Source: Caulobacter sp. (GTDB taxonomy: Bacteria; Pseudomonadota; Alphaproteobacteria; Caulobacterales; Caulobacteraceae). Taken from it: DNA of 64,000 bases. Under the pieces are notes generated by a model. The model made no database searches, was not told the DNA's origin, and saw nothing but the letters and a program-made list of their open reading frames with translations. Positions within the stretch are counted from its first letter, which is position 1, and every line of letters begins with the position of its first letter. A program made the translations under genes and the position numbers. Below are positions 33,059-41,986 of this stretch, one piece after another. The stretch is from contig JAQGIP010000051.1 of assembly GCA_028291055.1 (NCBI GenBank), forward strand, positions 62,001 through 126,000, read 5' to 3'.

Positions 33059-34683
33059 CGCCATCCCCGTTCGACGTCCTTCCCCAGTCGGGCGCCAACC
33101 ACGCGGCCCTATCGCCCGTGGGTTTCCTGGCCCACGCGGCCGAGGTCTTCCCGGCCAAGACCGCGATCCTCACCGAGGGCCGCAGCTTCACCTACGCCCA
33201 GTTCCACGCCCGCGCCGTGCGGTTGGCCGGCGCTCTGGCGGCGCAAGGCATCGGCCGCGGCGACGTCGTCGCGGCCTTCCTGCCCAACGGCCCGGAGATG
33301 CTGGAGATGCACTTCGCCGTGCCGATGACCGGCGCCGTGCTGTGCTCGATCAACAGCCGCCTCGACGCGCCCGCCGTCGCCTTCATCCTCGCCCACTCGG
33401 AGGCGAAGATCCTGGTCGCCGACCTGGAGTATGGCCCGGTGGTCAAGGCCGCCCTGGCCGACACCGCCAATCCGCCGATGCTGGTCGAGGTGGACGACAA
33501 GGCGGCCGGCGATTTCGAGAGCCTGGGCGGGACCACCTACGAGGCCTTCCTGGCCGGGGCCGAGCCCTATGCCGGGTCCGGCGCGCCCGCCGATGAGTGG
33601 GACGCCATCGCGCTCAACTACACCTCCGGCACCACCGGCGATCCAAAGGGGGTGGTGCTGCATCACCGGGGCGCGGCCTTGAACGCCTACGGCAACATCA
33701 TGAGCCTGGGGTTCAGCCAGACCAGCGTCTACCTGTGGACCCTGCCCATGTTCCACTGCAACGGCTGGACCCACACCTGGGCCCTGACCCTGGCGGGCGC
33801 CACCCACGTCTGTCACCGCAAGGTCGACCCCGCCGCCATCTTCGCCGCTATCGCCGAGCACGGCGTCACCCACCTGAGCGGCGCGCCGGTGGTGCTGGGC
33901 ATGATCGCCAATGCGCCCGACAGCATCAAACGCCGGTCGGCCCAGACGGTGCGGGTCGCCACGGGCGGCGCGGCGCCACCCACCGCCATCCTGGAGAAGA
34001 TGGAGGCCATGGGCTTCGCCGTCACCCACCTCTACGGCATGACCGAATGCTATGGCCCGGCCGCCGTCTGCACGCCCCAGCCCGGCATCGAAGACTGGTC
34101 GCTGAGCGACCGCGCCGCCTTCACCGCGCGCCAGGGCGTGAGTCACGCCACGGTGGGCGCCGTCGACGTGCTGGATCCCGAGACCGGCCTGCCCGCCCCG
34201 CGCGACGGCAAGACGCTGGGCGAACTGGTGGTGCGCGGCAACACGGTGATGAAGGGCTATTTCAAGAACCCCAAGGCCACCGCCGCCGCGCTGAAGGACG
34301 GCTGGCTATGGACCGGCGACCTCGCCGTCATCCACCCCGACGCCTACATCGAGATCAAGGACCGCTCCAAGGACGTGATCATCTCCGGCGGCGAGAACAT
34401 CTCCTCCCTTGAGGTCGAGGAAGCCCTCTACCGCCACCCGGCCGTGCTGGAAGCCGCCGTCGTAGCCCAGCCGGACGAGAAGTGGGGCGAGACGCCCCAT
34501 GCCTTCGTAGCCCTGCGCGACGACGCGGACGCGGTCAGCGAGGCCGATATCGTCGCCTGGTGCCGGTCCCACCTGGCCGGCTACAAGATCCCGCGCCGCG
34601 TCACCTTCGGACCACTGCCCAAGACGGCGACGGGCAAGATCCAGAAGCATGTGCTGCGCGGACGGGTGAGCGAGAAGGCCTAG
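33055..34683 (+). CDS. AMP-dependent acyl-CoA ligase
   Basis: The 542-residue adenylate-forming enzyme has the P-loop YTSGTTGDPKG at about residues 189-199, GGAAPPTAILEK, YGMTECYGPAA, WTGDLAV, IKDRSKDVIISGGENISS and the catalytic Lys in PKTATGKIQKH near residue 527. It activates a carboxylic acid with ATP and CoA, probably the first committed step after oxidation of the substrate. It is the last gene of the cupin operon, overlapping the dehydrogenase. It resembles medium-chain fatty-acid ligases, so an alicyclic or branched short acid is a reasonable guess. Confidence 0.93.
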   Translation: MTPSPFDVLPQSGANHAALSPVGFLAHAAEVFPAKTAILTEGRSFTYAQFHARAVRLAGALAAQGIGRGDVVAAFLPNGPEMLEMHFAVPMTGAVLCSINSRLDAPAVAFILAHSEAKILVADLEYGPVVKAALADTANPPMLVEVDDKAAGDFESLGGTTYEAFLAGAEPYAGSGAPADEWDAIALNYTSGTTGDPKGVVLHHRGAALNAYGNIMSLGFSQTSVYLWTLPMFHCNGWTHTWALTLAGATHVCHRKVDPAAIFAAIAEHGVTHLSGAPVVLGMIANAPDSIKRRSAQTVRVATGGAAPPTAILEKMEAMGFAVTHLYGMTECYGPAAVCTPQPGIEDWSLSDRAAFTARQGVSHATVGAVDVLDPETGLPAPRDGKTLGELVVRGNTVMKGYFKNPKATAAALKDGWLWTGDLAVIHPDAYIEIKDRSKDVIISGGENISSLEVEEALYRHPAVLEAAVVAQPDEKWGETPHAFVALRDDADAVSEADIVAWCRSHLAGYKIPRRVTFGPLPKTATGKIQKHVLRGRVSEKA

Positions 34684-34716
34684 CGTTGACAGGCCGGGCT
34701 TGAGGCACAAGACTGG

Positions 34717-34730
34717 ATTACGAACGTAAT
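34717..34730. promoter_or_regulatory. Short inverted repeat upstream of the small secreted protein
   Basis: ATTACGAACGTAAT is palindromic apart from the central AA and lies 24 bases before the gene at 34754. TTGACA at 34686-34691 may be a -35 element. No regulator can be assigned. Confidence 0.3.
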
Positions 34731-34753
34731 TCAACCGTGCCAAGGCCTCCAGC

Positions 34754-35086
34754 ATGAACGCCAAACCGCTTCTCCTCATCGCCGCGATCGGACTCATGGC
34801 GGCGGGCGACCCCAAGGCGGCGATCATGGACAGCATCGAACGCCAGGCCCGCCTGCCGGACGGCGCCCTGGCGGTGGAGAAGTATGAGCGGCACTATGCC
34901 TACATGGGCGACGGCACGGTGATCGGCATCTACGTGTCGCTGGATGGCGATGACGTCCCGGGCCGCACCTGGGGCTCGACGAAGCAACTGCCGCAGATTT
35001 CCGACGGCGGCTGCGGCGTGGTGACCGTCTTCTACGATCCCAAGACGAAGAAGGTGACCGACACCCGCTGCAACTTCACGGAGTAG
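34754..35086 (+). CDS. Small predicted secreted protein, function unknown
   Basis: The 110-residue protein starts with a short hydrophobic N-terminus (MNAKPLLLIAAIGLMAAG), probably a signal peptide or anchor, followed by a charged segment and a region ending in DGGCGVVTVFYDPKTKK and TRCNFTE. Two cysteines late in the mature protein could form a disulfide in the periplasm. I do not recognise the family. It overlaps the convergent MFS gene by 11 bases and has no 18-bp operator nearby, so it may be unrelated to the pathway. Confidence 0.6.
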   Translation: MNAKPLLLIAAIGLMAAGDPKAAIMDSIERQARLPDGALAVEKYERHYAYMGDGTVIGIYVSLDGDDVPGRTWGSTKQLPQISDGGCGVVTVFYDPKTKKVTDTRCNFTE

Positions 35087-36347
35087 GCGGCTCGGCTGGC
35101 GCCGCGAAGCTCGGATAGGCGCCCATCAGCGCGATCAGCGTGGCGCTGAGCAGCAGCAGCGGGATCAGCGCCCAGAGCGCCGGGCCATAACCGCCGGTGC
35201 GGTCGAACACCACGCCGGCCAGGAAGGGCCCCATGCCGACGCCCAGGCTCAGCAGGCCGACCATGGTCCCGAAGATGGTCCCATAAGCGCGCAGGCCGAA
35301 GTAGCGGGCCGAGAGGTAGGAGATGATGTCGACCTCGCCGCCCACCGACAGGCCGACCACGATGGCGATGGCCGTGGCCTGGACCGGCGAGCCATGGAAG
35401 TTGAGCAGCAGCACGCACCCCGCCACCGGCAGGGCGAAGACGACGGCCCCCACGGCGCGGGCGTCGAAGCGGTCGATCAGGAAGCCGCAGGCCAGGCGCG
35501 CGATCAGCGACGACAGGCCGATCAGACCGGCGATGCCGACCGCGGCCTTGCGCGAGACGCCGCCCGCCGAGAGGATGGGCACGAAGTGGACCACCATGGC
35601 GTAGAGGGCCGCCGTGGTCAGCAGGCCGGCCAGCGCCAGGCGGAAGAAGCGCCAGGTCGCCATACCCTCCCGCGCCGTCAGGCCGGGCGGGACGGGGGCC
35701 CCGCCGCGCGTCTTGATCGCGCCGGACTGCACGGCTTTGTCGCGCGCGTCATGGAAGGCGGTGATGGCCAGCGGCAGGCTAATGGCCAGCCCGATAGCGC
35801 CCAGGCCGAAGTAGGCCCCGCGCCAGCCGTAGGCGGTGATCAGACGGTCGGTGATCATCGGGGTGAGCGCCGAGCCCACGCCCGTGCCGCAAAGGGTGGC
35901 GGCCAGGGCCACACCCCGTCCTCTTTCGAAATGGCTGACCACGCCGGCGGTCCACACCGTCGGCTTGATCGACACCGACCCCACGGCCACGAACACCCAC
36001 AGCGCCCACCAGGTCCAGATCGAGGGACCGGCCAGGCCAAGCCCCGCCACCGCGCCGCAATAGAGCACCAAGCCCGGCAGCCCCACGCGCCGGGGCCCGA
36101 AGCGGTCGATCATCATTCCGAAGAAGGGCGCCAGGACCACCGACACCACGCTGACCACCAGCAGGCCGGCGGTGATGTCGCCCCGCGTCCAGTGGAAGGC
36201 ATGCTGTATCGGCGCCATGAAGACGCCGACCGCATAGCTGTGGGTCACTCCCACGGCGCAGGCCATGCTGGCGGCGAACACCACCAGCCAATGGTGGCGC
36301 CATTCCGAAAGCGCGGTGGCGGGGCGGACTTGCGCGGCGTCGGTCAT
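35076..36347 (-). CDS. MFS transporter (monocarboxylate/OFA-like)
   Basis: The 423-residue inner-membrane protein has about 12 hydrophobic segments: WLVVFAASMACAVGVTHSYAVGVFMAPI at the start, then FFGMMIDRFGPRRVGLPGLV with the MFS loop motif, and FGLRAYGTIFGTMVGLLSLG in the second half. These features resemble monocarboxylate and oxalate/formate-type carriers. ATG 36347 overlaps the SDR stop by four bases, so it is the second gene of an operon driven from the operator at 37203. It would import or export a pathway acid. Confidence 0.87.
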   Translation of the reverse strand: MTDAAQVRPATALSEWRHHWLVVFAASMACAVGVTHSYAVGVFMAPIQHAFHWTRGDITAGLLVVSVVSVVLAPFFGMMIDRFGPRRVGLPGLVLYCGAVAGLGLAGPSIWTWWALWVFVAVGSVSIKPTVWTAGVVSHFERGRGVALAATLCGTGVGSALTPMITDRLITAYGWRGAYFGLGAIGLAISLPLAITAFHDARDKAVQSGAIKTRGGAPVPPGLTAREGMATWRFFRLALAGLLTTAALYAMVVHFVPILSAGGVSRKAAVGIAGLIGLSSLIARLACGFLIDRFDARAVGAVVFALPVAGCVLLLNFHGSPVQATAIAIVVGLSVGGEVDIISYLSARYFGLRAYGTIFGTMVGLLSLGVGMGPFLAGVVFDRTGGYGPALWALIPLLLLSATLIALMGAYPSFAAPAEPPTP

Positions 36348-37132
36348 CCCGCGCCGTGCCCGCCTTCGCAGGGAATGACGGCGCCGGTGGTCCAGCGGGA
36401 TTCGTCCGACAGCAGGAACAACGCCGCGCGCGCCACGTCCTGGGGGTGGGCCACGTAGTTCATCGGATAGGCCGCCGCGATGGCTTCCTTGGCCGCCTCG
36501 TCGGGCAGGCCGTCGAACATTTCCGAATGGGTCGGCCCCGGCGCGATGGCGTTCACCCGGATGCCGCGCTGGGCATAGTCCAGCGCCGCGCACTTGGTCA
36601 TGCCGATCAGGCCCCACTTGCTGGCCGCATAGATGGCGTTGCCCGGCGCGCCCTTGATGCCCCAGACCGAGGAGGTGTTGACGATCGAGCCCCCTCCCCC
36701 GGCCAGCATGGCGGCGGCCTCGTGCTTGATGCAAAGGAAGGCCCCGCGCAGGTTGGTGGCCATGACCTCGTCGAAGTGGGCCACCGGCGCCTGATCGATG
36801 GTCACGCGGCCCCGCGTGATGCCGGCGTTGTTGAAGGCGCCGTCGAGGCGGCCATAGCGCGAGACGGCGAAGGCCACGGCGGCCTCCACCGAGGCCTCGT
36901 CCTGCACGTCGCAGGTGACTGCGGAGGCTTCCAGACCCTTGGCCTTGAGCGCCGCGATCACCGCTTCCAGCTTGTCGGTGCGGCGCGCGGCGGCGACGAC
37001 GCTGGCGCCCTCGGCGGCGAACAGGCCCACGGCCGCCTCCCCGATGCCGCTGGTGGCGCCGGTGACCAGGACCACGCGGCCGGCCAATCGGTGAGAGGTG
37101 AAATCGAGCGGCGGCGGGCTGTTATAGGCCAT
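36344..37132 (-). CDS. Short-chain dehydrogenase/reductase
   Basis: The 262-residue classical SDR has the NAD(P) motif TGATSGIGEAAVG, CDVQDEASV, NNAGITRG, the Ser in NTSSVWG, the YAASK catalytic pair and IAPGPTHSEMFDG. ATG 37132 (MAYNSPPPLDF) is preferred; extension to 37204 reaches into the operator. The C-terminus is intact, unlike the degenerate SDR at 41987. It oxidises or reduces an alcohol/ketone, likely in concert with the Baeyer-Villiger-type monooxygenase. It is divergent from the amidohydrolase operon with a shared 18-bp site. Confidence 0.92.
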   Translation of the reverse strand: MAYNSPPPLDFTSHRLAGRVVLVTGATSGIGEAAVGLFAAEGASVVAAARRTDKLEAVIAALKAKGLEASAVTCDVQDEASVEAAVAFAVSRYGRLDGAFNNAGITRGRVTIDQAPVAHFDEVMATNLRGAFLCIKHEAAAMLAGGGGSIVNTSSVWGIKGAPGNAIYAASKWGLIGMTKCAALDYAQRGIRVNAIAPGPTHSEMFDGLPDEAAKEAIAAAYPMNYVAHPQDVARAALFLLSDESRWTTGAVIPCEGGHGAG

Positions 37133-37202
37133 GGGCGAACGGACCCTGCACGGCTTCAAAAACACCCATCCCCGGTTCCTTTTATTGGCCGGGATGCGAG
37201 AC

Positions 37203-37220
37203 AAACCGACCGGTTTGTAT
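37203..37220. promoter_or_regulatory. TetR-type 18-bp operator (SDR and amidohydrolase promoters)
   Basis: AAACCGACCGGTTTGTAT has a perfect ACCGGT centre and near-perfect arms. It sits in the 150-base divergent gap and could serve both operons. Confidence 0.65.
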
Positions 37221-37282
37221 TATTCCTGGCGACCTGAGCTGTCAACGAGACCGGGCCAACCGGCCACCGTCGGAGGAACGCC

Positions 37283-39007
37283 ATGAGCACACCCCAATTC
37301 GACCTGGTCATCCGTGGCGGCAGCGTGCTCGACGGGCTGGGCAATCCGGCCTTTGAGGCCGACGTGGCGGTCAAGGATGGGATCATCGCCGAGATCGGCG
37401 CGGTAGCCGGATCGGGGGCGGAGGAGATCGACGCCACGGGCTGCTTGGTCACGCCGGGCTTCGTGGACGTGCACACCCATTATGACGGCCAGGCCACCTG
37501 GGAAAACCACATGGCGCCCTCTTCCAATCACGGGGTCAGCACCGTGGTCGGCGGCAATTGCGGCGTGGGCTTCGCGCCCTGCCGCCCCGGCGACCGCGAG
37601 ACGCTGATCGCGGTGATGGAGGGGGTGGAGGACATCCCCGGCGTGGTGATGGCGCAGGGGGTGCCGTGGAACTGGGAGACCTTCCCCGAATATATGGACG
37701 CCCTGGCTGAGCGCGCGCTCGACGTGGATATGGCGGTCCAGTTCCCCCACGCCCCGTTGCGCGTCTATGTGATGGGCCGCCGCGGCGCCGAGCGCGAGCC
37801 CTCCAACGAAGACGACCGCGCGCAGATGCGGGCCCTGACCACCGAGGCGATCCAGGCCGGAGCGCTGGGCGTCACCACCTCGCGCAGCTTCAGCCACCGG
37901 CGGCGCGACGGAGAGCTCGCGCCCACCATCAACAGCGAGCTGGAGGAGCTGAAGGCTCTGGCCGGCGGGCTGCGCGACGCGGGCGCGGGCGTCTTCCAGC
38001 TGCTGCCCGACCTGGCCGCCGCCGACTTCGCCGACGAACTGGACGTGATCGAGGCCCTGGCGCGCGAGGCCGGGCGGCCGCTGTCCTTCACCCTGGCCGT
38101 CTCCCATTCGAAGCCGGACCTGGCCGACAGGGCGCTGGCCCGACTGGCGAGCTTGAACGCCGAAGGGCTGAAGATCACCGCCCAGGTCTATCCCCGCCCC
38201 ATCGGCGTGCTGTTCGGCCTGGACCTGTCGCTGCATCCGTTCGCGCTGAAGCCCGGCTTCCGCGCGCTGGAGCCCCTGCCCCTGGTCGACAAAGTCGAGG
38301 CAATGCGCGATCCGGTGCTGCGCGCGCGGCTGCTGAGCGAAACCTCCGACGATCCCAACCCGCTGCTGCTGACCCTGTGCGAAAGCTGGGACGACCTCTA
38401 TGCGCTGGGCAATCCGCCCGACTATTCGCCGGGGCCGGAGAAGCGGCTGGGCGCCATCGCCGCACGCGAGGGCCGCACGGTCGAGGAGGTCACCTATGAC
38501 GCCCTGCTGGAGGACGAGGGCCGCGCCATCCTCTATCGCCCCGGCACCAACTTCATCGACGGCAAGCTGGACGCGGCGCGCAAGCTGGTCGCCCATCCGG
38601 CCAGCATCATCGGCCTGGGCGACGGCGGCGCCCACTACGGCATGATCTGCGATGCGGCCTATACGACCTATATGCTGACCCGCTGGACGCGCGACGCGCC
38701 GCCGGACGAGGCCTTCGATCTGCCCTGGGTGATCCAGGCGATGACCAGCCGTCCCGCCGACCTGGTGGGCCTGGGCGACCGGGGCCGCTTGGCGGTGGGC
38801 TTCAAGGCCGACATCAACGTCATCGATTTCGAAGGGCTGACGCTTGAGGCGCCACGCATGCAGCGCGACCTGCCCGCCGGCGGCAAGCGCCTGACCCAGC
38901 GGGCCCAGGGCTACCGCGCCGCCATCGTCTCCGGACAGGTGACGGCCCGCAACGGCGTGGCGACGGGGGCCCTGCCCGGCCGGCTGGTGCGCGGAGCGCG
39001 CGGATGA
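37283..39007 (+). CDS. N-acyl-D-amino-acid deacylase-type amidohydrolase
   Basis: The 574-residue metal-dependent hydrolase has the beta-barrel start DLVIRGGSVLDGLGNPAFEA, PGFVDVHTHYDGQATW (HTH at residues 64-66), GNCGVGFAPCRPGD, VMAQGVPWNWETFPEYMDAL and the late GLGDGGAHYGMICDA with Asp and His. These match the D-aminoacylase group, which cleaves amide bonds of N-acylated amino acids. Many relatives in catabolic gene clusters have unknown substrates, so an amide, lactam or strained-ring hydrolysis is possible. GGAGGA precedes ATG. The EthD gene overlaps its end in ATGA. Confidence 0.88.
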   Translation: MSTPQFDLVIRGGSVLDGLGNPAFEADVAVKDGIIAEIGAVAGSGAEEIDATGCLVTPGFVDVHTHYDGQATWENHMAPSSNHGVSTVVGGNCGVGFAPCRPGDRETLIAVMEGVEDIPGVVMAQGVPWNWETFPEYMDALAERALDVDMAVQFPHAPLRVYVMGRRGAEREPSNEDDRAQMRALTTEAIQAGALGVTTSRSFSHRRRDGELAPTINSELEELKALAGGLRDAGAGVFQLLPDLAAADFADELDVIEALAREAGRPLSFTLAVSHSKPDLADRALARLASLNAEGLKITAQVYPRPIGVLFGLDLSLHPFALKPGFRALEPLPLVDKVEAMRDPVLRARLLSETSDDPNPLLLTLCESWDDLYALGNPPDYSPGPEKRLGAIAAREGRTVEEVTYDALLEDEGRAILYRPGTNFIDGKLDAARKLVAHPASIIGLGDGGAHYGMICDAAYTTYMLTRWTRDAPPDEAFDLPWVIQAMTSRPADLVGLGDRGRLAVGFKADINVIDFEGLTLEAPRMQRDLPAGGKRLTQRAQGYRAAIVSGQVTARNGVATGALPGRLVRGARG

Positions 39008-39363
39008 TCAAGACCATGGGGTTCAGCAAGGCCAAGGACGGCGTCTCGCTGGCGGCGTTCAAGGTCTACTACGAGGGCGTGCACGCGCCGATGGCCGTGG
39101 CCATGCTGCCGATGATCCACCGCTATGTGCGCAACTATGTGCAGGTCGAAGGCGCGCGGATGCCGGAGGGGGCCAATGCGTCCGAGTTTGGCTGGGCCTG
39201 CATTACCGAGATGTGGTTCGCGACGGCAGCCGACTACGACGCCTTCCATGAGGCGCTGAGCCGCCCGGAGATCCGCGATCCGCTGGTCGGCGACGAGGAC
39301 GAATTCGTGATGCCGAACTCGGTCTGGAAGGTGGTGGTGGACGAGGTGGCGTCGGCGCTCTAG
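39004..39363 (+). CDS. EthD-domain protein
   Basis: The 119-residue protein has the dimeric alpha/beta-barrel pattern: IKTMGFSKAKDGVSLAAFKV, YYEGVHAPMA with the conserved His, MIHRYVRNYV and ITEMWFATAADYDAFHEALS. EthD proteins accompany ether- or ring-cleaving oxygenases and may act as small-molecule isomerases or chaperones; the exact role is unsettled. It overlaps the amidohydrolase by four bases, so the two are made together. The amidohydrolase-EthD coupling suggests that they act on the same intermediate. Confidence 0.85.
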   Translation: MIKTMGFSKAKDGVSLAAFKVYYEGVHAPMAVAMLPMIHRYVRNYVQVEGARMPEGANASEFGWACITEMWFATAADYDAFHEALSRPEIRDPLVGDEDEFVMPNSVWKVVVDEVASAL

Positions 39364-39440
39364 GCGGCCAGAGGGCTGGCTCAAACCACGCGGGTCCTCC
39401 CCAACCGGTTCGCTGCGGGCCAGCAGGGCGGGATCATCAC

Positions 39441-40298
39441 TCATCGGGCGCTGCCCTTTGGGCGCGGCTTGCCGGCCACATAGTCGAAGTCGTTGCGGCC
39501 CTTGAGCGCGGTCAGGGCGCGCACGAAGTCGCCGGTGGCCATGGCCTTGAGTTCCTCGCGGTGCTCCACCGCCTCGCCCTCCTGCCAGGAGCCTTCCCAC
39601 ACGGCGCGCAGGCACTGCTTGGTCCCGCGCAGGGAGCCGGGCGCGCACAGGCGCAGGCGATCCAGCACGTGGGCGACGTGGCGATCGAGGGCCTCCACGT
39701 CGGCGAACGAACGGGTCACCAGCCCACTTTCCTCGGCGTCGCGACCGCTCATGGTTTCGCCCAGCAGCAGGAACTCCTGGGCCTTGCGATAGGTCATCTG
39801 GCGCCCCGCCCACTGGGCGCCGCCCCAGGCCGCCACGAAGCCGAAGTTGACCTCCGGCAGTTTGAAGCGCGAGGCGTGCGTGCAGTAGAGCAGGTCGCTG
39901 CGCAGCAGCAGCTCCAGGCCGCCGCCCAGGGCCCCGCTGCGCACCACCCCGATCACCGGCATGGGCAGGGCCGCGATCAGGCCGCCCAGGCGGTGGCCGG
40001 CGGCGGCGATGGTCTCGAAATCCTGGGGCGTCAGGTCGGCCAGGTTGGGCTTGATCTCGGTGACCATGACGGCGGCGTTGTGGAAGCCGCTGCCCTCGGC
40101 GTCGACGACCACCGCGCGGATCGAGGCGTCGTCGCAGGCGGCGCTCAGCACCTCGGTCAGAGCGTCCGCCATGGCGAGGCTGATGCCATTGTTGGTCTTG
40201 GGATCGGATTTGATCAGCCACAGCACGCCGTCTCGGCGCTCGACCTTCAGCACGCCGCCGCCCCCGGTTTCAGCATCGTCCAAGCGCGATCCTCCCAT
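39441..40298 (-). CDS. Enoyl-CoA hydratase/isomerase-like (divergent oxyanion loop)
   Basis: The 285-residue crotonase has VDAEGSGFHNAAVMVTEIKP in place of the usual SAGxDL loop, GALGGGLELLLRSDLLYCTHA as second oxyanion segment, and LPEVNFGFVAAWGG. The first loop lacks the typical Ala-Gly-x-Asp, so substrate binding may differ from a normal hydratase. ATG 40298 is immediately preceded by GGAGG; TTG 40283 has better spacing after a second GGAGG and may be the true start. It is divergent from the Baeyer-Villiger-type gene with an operator between them. Confidence 0.85.
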   Translation of the reverse strand: MGGSRLDDAETGGGGVLKVERRDGVLWLIKSDPKTNNGISLAMADALTEVLSAACDDASIRAVVVDAEGSGFHNAAVMVTEIKPNLADLTPQDFETIAAAGHRLGGLIAALPMPVIGVVRSGALGGGLELLLRSDLLYCTHASRFKLPEVNFGFVAAWGGAQWAGRQMTYRKAQEFLLLGETMSGRDAEESGLVTRSFADVEALDRHVAHVLDRLRLCAPGSLRGTKQCLRAVWEGSWQEGEAVEHREELKAMATGDFVRALTALKGRNDFDYVAGKPRPKGSAR

Positions 40299-40378
40299 CC
40301 TCCGGCGCCCGCGCGATCCAACGCCGCACGGTGCGATCCAGCCCTTGCGCGCCCACGCAAAACCGCGCTAGGACCACA

Positions 40379-40396
40379 ATACCGACCAGAAGGTAT
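40379..40396. promoter_or_regulatory. TetR-type 18-bp operator (crotonase and BVMO promoters)
   Basis: ATACCGACCAGAAGGTAT keeps the full left half and the GGTAT arm. It lies in the 156-base divergent gap, 58 bases upstream of the monooxygenase start. Confidence 0.6.
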
Positions 40397-40454
40397 GCTA
40401 TTGTCGGGACGGTGGGCAAGGCGTCGCGGACGCTGCCGCAAGGGAAATTTGGAG

Positions 40455-41981
40455 ATGGATTTGCGCGACCCCGACCAACCGGCCCATGCGGAGGGCGTGA
40501 GCGTGGACGACACCGCCGGCCGCCAGATCCGGCGGGTGAAGGTGGCCGTGCTGGGGGCGGGCGTGGCCGGCATCTGCGCGGGCGTGCAGCTGAAGCAGCA
40601 CACCGATTTCGACTTCGTCATCCTGGAGAAGGAGGACGAAATCGGCGGCACCTGGCGCGACAACACCTATCCGGGCGTGGAGTGCGACGTGCCCTCCCAC
40701 CTCTATTCCTACTCCTTCGAACTGAAGCCCGACTGGACGCGGGAATACCCCTCCGGCGGCGAGATCTTCGGCTACCTGCGCGACGTGGTCGACAAATACG
40801 GCCTGCGCCCGCATGTGATGACGGGCGCCCATGTGCTGGAGGCCGCCTACGAAGGCGGCTCATGGCTGCTGACCATGGCCTCCGGCGAACAGCTGCGCGC
40901 CGATGCCATCATCTCCGCGCTGGGCATATTGCATGTGCCGAAGATGCCGAGCTGGCCGGGGCTGGAGAGCTTCAAGGGCCCGGCCTTCCATTCGGCGCGG
41001 TGGCGCCACGACCTGGACCTGACCGGCAAGCGCGTCGGCATCGTCGGCACCGGCGCCACCACCGTGCAACTGGGCCCCAAGACCGCCGAGATCGCCGAGC
41101 GGCTGTTCGTCTTTCAGCGCTCGCCGGTGTGGGTGGCGCCCAAGAACAACATGCCGATCGCCGAGGATGAGCGCGAGCATCTGCGGCTCGACCACACGGC
41201 GCTGCGCCGCAAGCGCTGGGACCTGTGGAAGAGTTGGGAATCCACGGCGCTGGAGATGGTGACGCCGGGCAGCCGGCTGAACACCCGGGCCCAGGAGGCG
41301 GCTTTGCGTCACCTGCAGACCCAGGTCCACGACCCCGCGCTGGCGGCGCGGTTGACGCCGGACTTCAACTACAGCTGCAAGCGGCCGACCTTCTCGGACG
41401 ACTATTTCCCGATGTTCAACCGCGACAACGTCGAGCTGGTGACCGATGGCATCGACCATGTCACCGAGACGGGCATCGTCACCCACGACGGCACGGCGAT
41501 CGATCTCGACGTGCTGGTCTTCGCCACCGGCTTCAAGTCCTGCGACATCACCGCGGAGCTGGATTTCCGGGGCGAGGACGGGGTAGCGCTGCGCGATGTG
41601 TGGGCCGAACGGATCACCTCCTACCGCACGGTGATGGCGCCGAAGATGCCCAACCTCTTCATCCTGTTCGGACCCAATTCGGCCGGGCTGACCTCGGCCT
41701 ATCAGATGATCGAGGCGGGGTGCGTCTTCGCGATCAAGGCGTTGAAATACCTGAACGATAACGGCCTTGCCGCGATGACGCCGAAGATGGGCGAGGTGGT
41801 CGCCTTCTGCGAGGACGTCCAGAAGAAGTTCAAGCGCACCACCCTGAACCGGGGTTGTACCTCCTGGTACACGGACGGCAGCGGCTATACCCACGCCAAC
41901 TGGCCCTCCTCCAGCCTCGAATACCGCATGCTGATGAACCAGCTGGCGCCCGAGCATTTCGACTTCAGTCAGGCGGGTTGA
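40455..41981 (+). CDS. Baeyer-Villiger-type flavin monooxygenase
   Basis: The 508-residue class B flavoprotein has FAD motif VLGAGVAGICAG (residues 32-43), DEIGGTWRDNTYPGVECD, the BVMO fingerprint FxGxxxHxxxW as FKGPAFHSARW at 173-183, the NADPH motif GIVGTGATTVQLGP near 194-207 and VFATGFKSCD near 355-364. Such enzymes insert oxygen beside a ketone to form an ester or lactone. ATG 40455 has an unusually close GGAG; GTG starts slightly downstream are possible. The operator at 40379 is upstream, and a degenerate SDR follows. A lactone product would be the logical substrate for the dienelactone hydrolase-like enzyme in the same regulon, which is inference. Confidence 0.9.
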   Translation: MDLRDPDQPAHAEGVSVDDTAGRQIRRVKVAVLGAGVAGICAGVQLKQHTDFDFVILEKEDEIGGTWRDNTYPGVECDVPSHLYSYSFELKPDWTREYPSGGEIFGYLRDVVDKYGLRPHVMTGAHVLEAAYEGGSWLLTMASGEQLRADAIISALGILHVPKMPSWPGLESFKGPAFHSARWRHDLDLTGKRVGIVGTGATTVQLGPKTAEIAERLFVFQRSPVWVAPKNNMPIAEDEREHLRLDHTALRRKRWDLWKSWESTALEMVTPGSRLNTRAQEAALRHLQTQVHDPALAARLTPDFNYSCKRPTFSDDYFPMFNRDNVELVTDGIDHVTETGIVTHDGTAIDLDVLVFATGFKSCDITAELDFRGEDGVALRDVWAERITSYRTVMAPKMPNLFILFGPNSAGLTSAYQMIEAGCVFAIKALKYLNDNGLAAMTPKMGEVVAFCEDVQKKFKRTTLNRGCTSWYTDGSGYTHANWPSSSLEYRMLMNQLAPEHFDFSQAG

Positions 41982-41986
41982 GTTTC

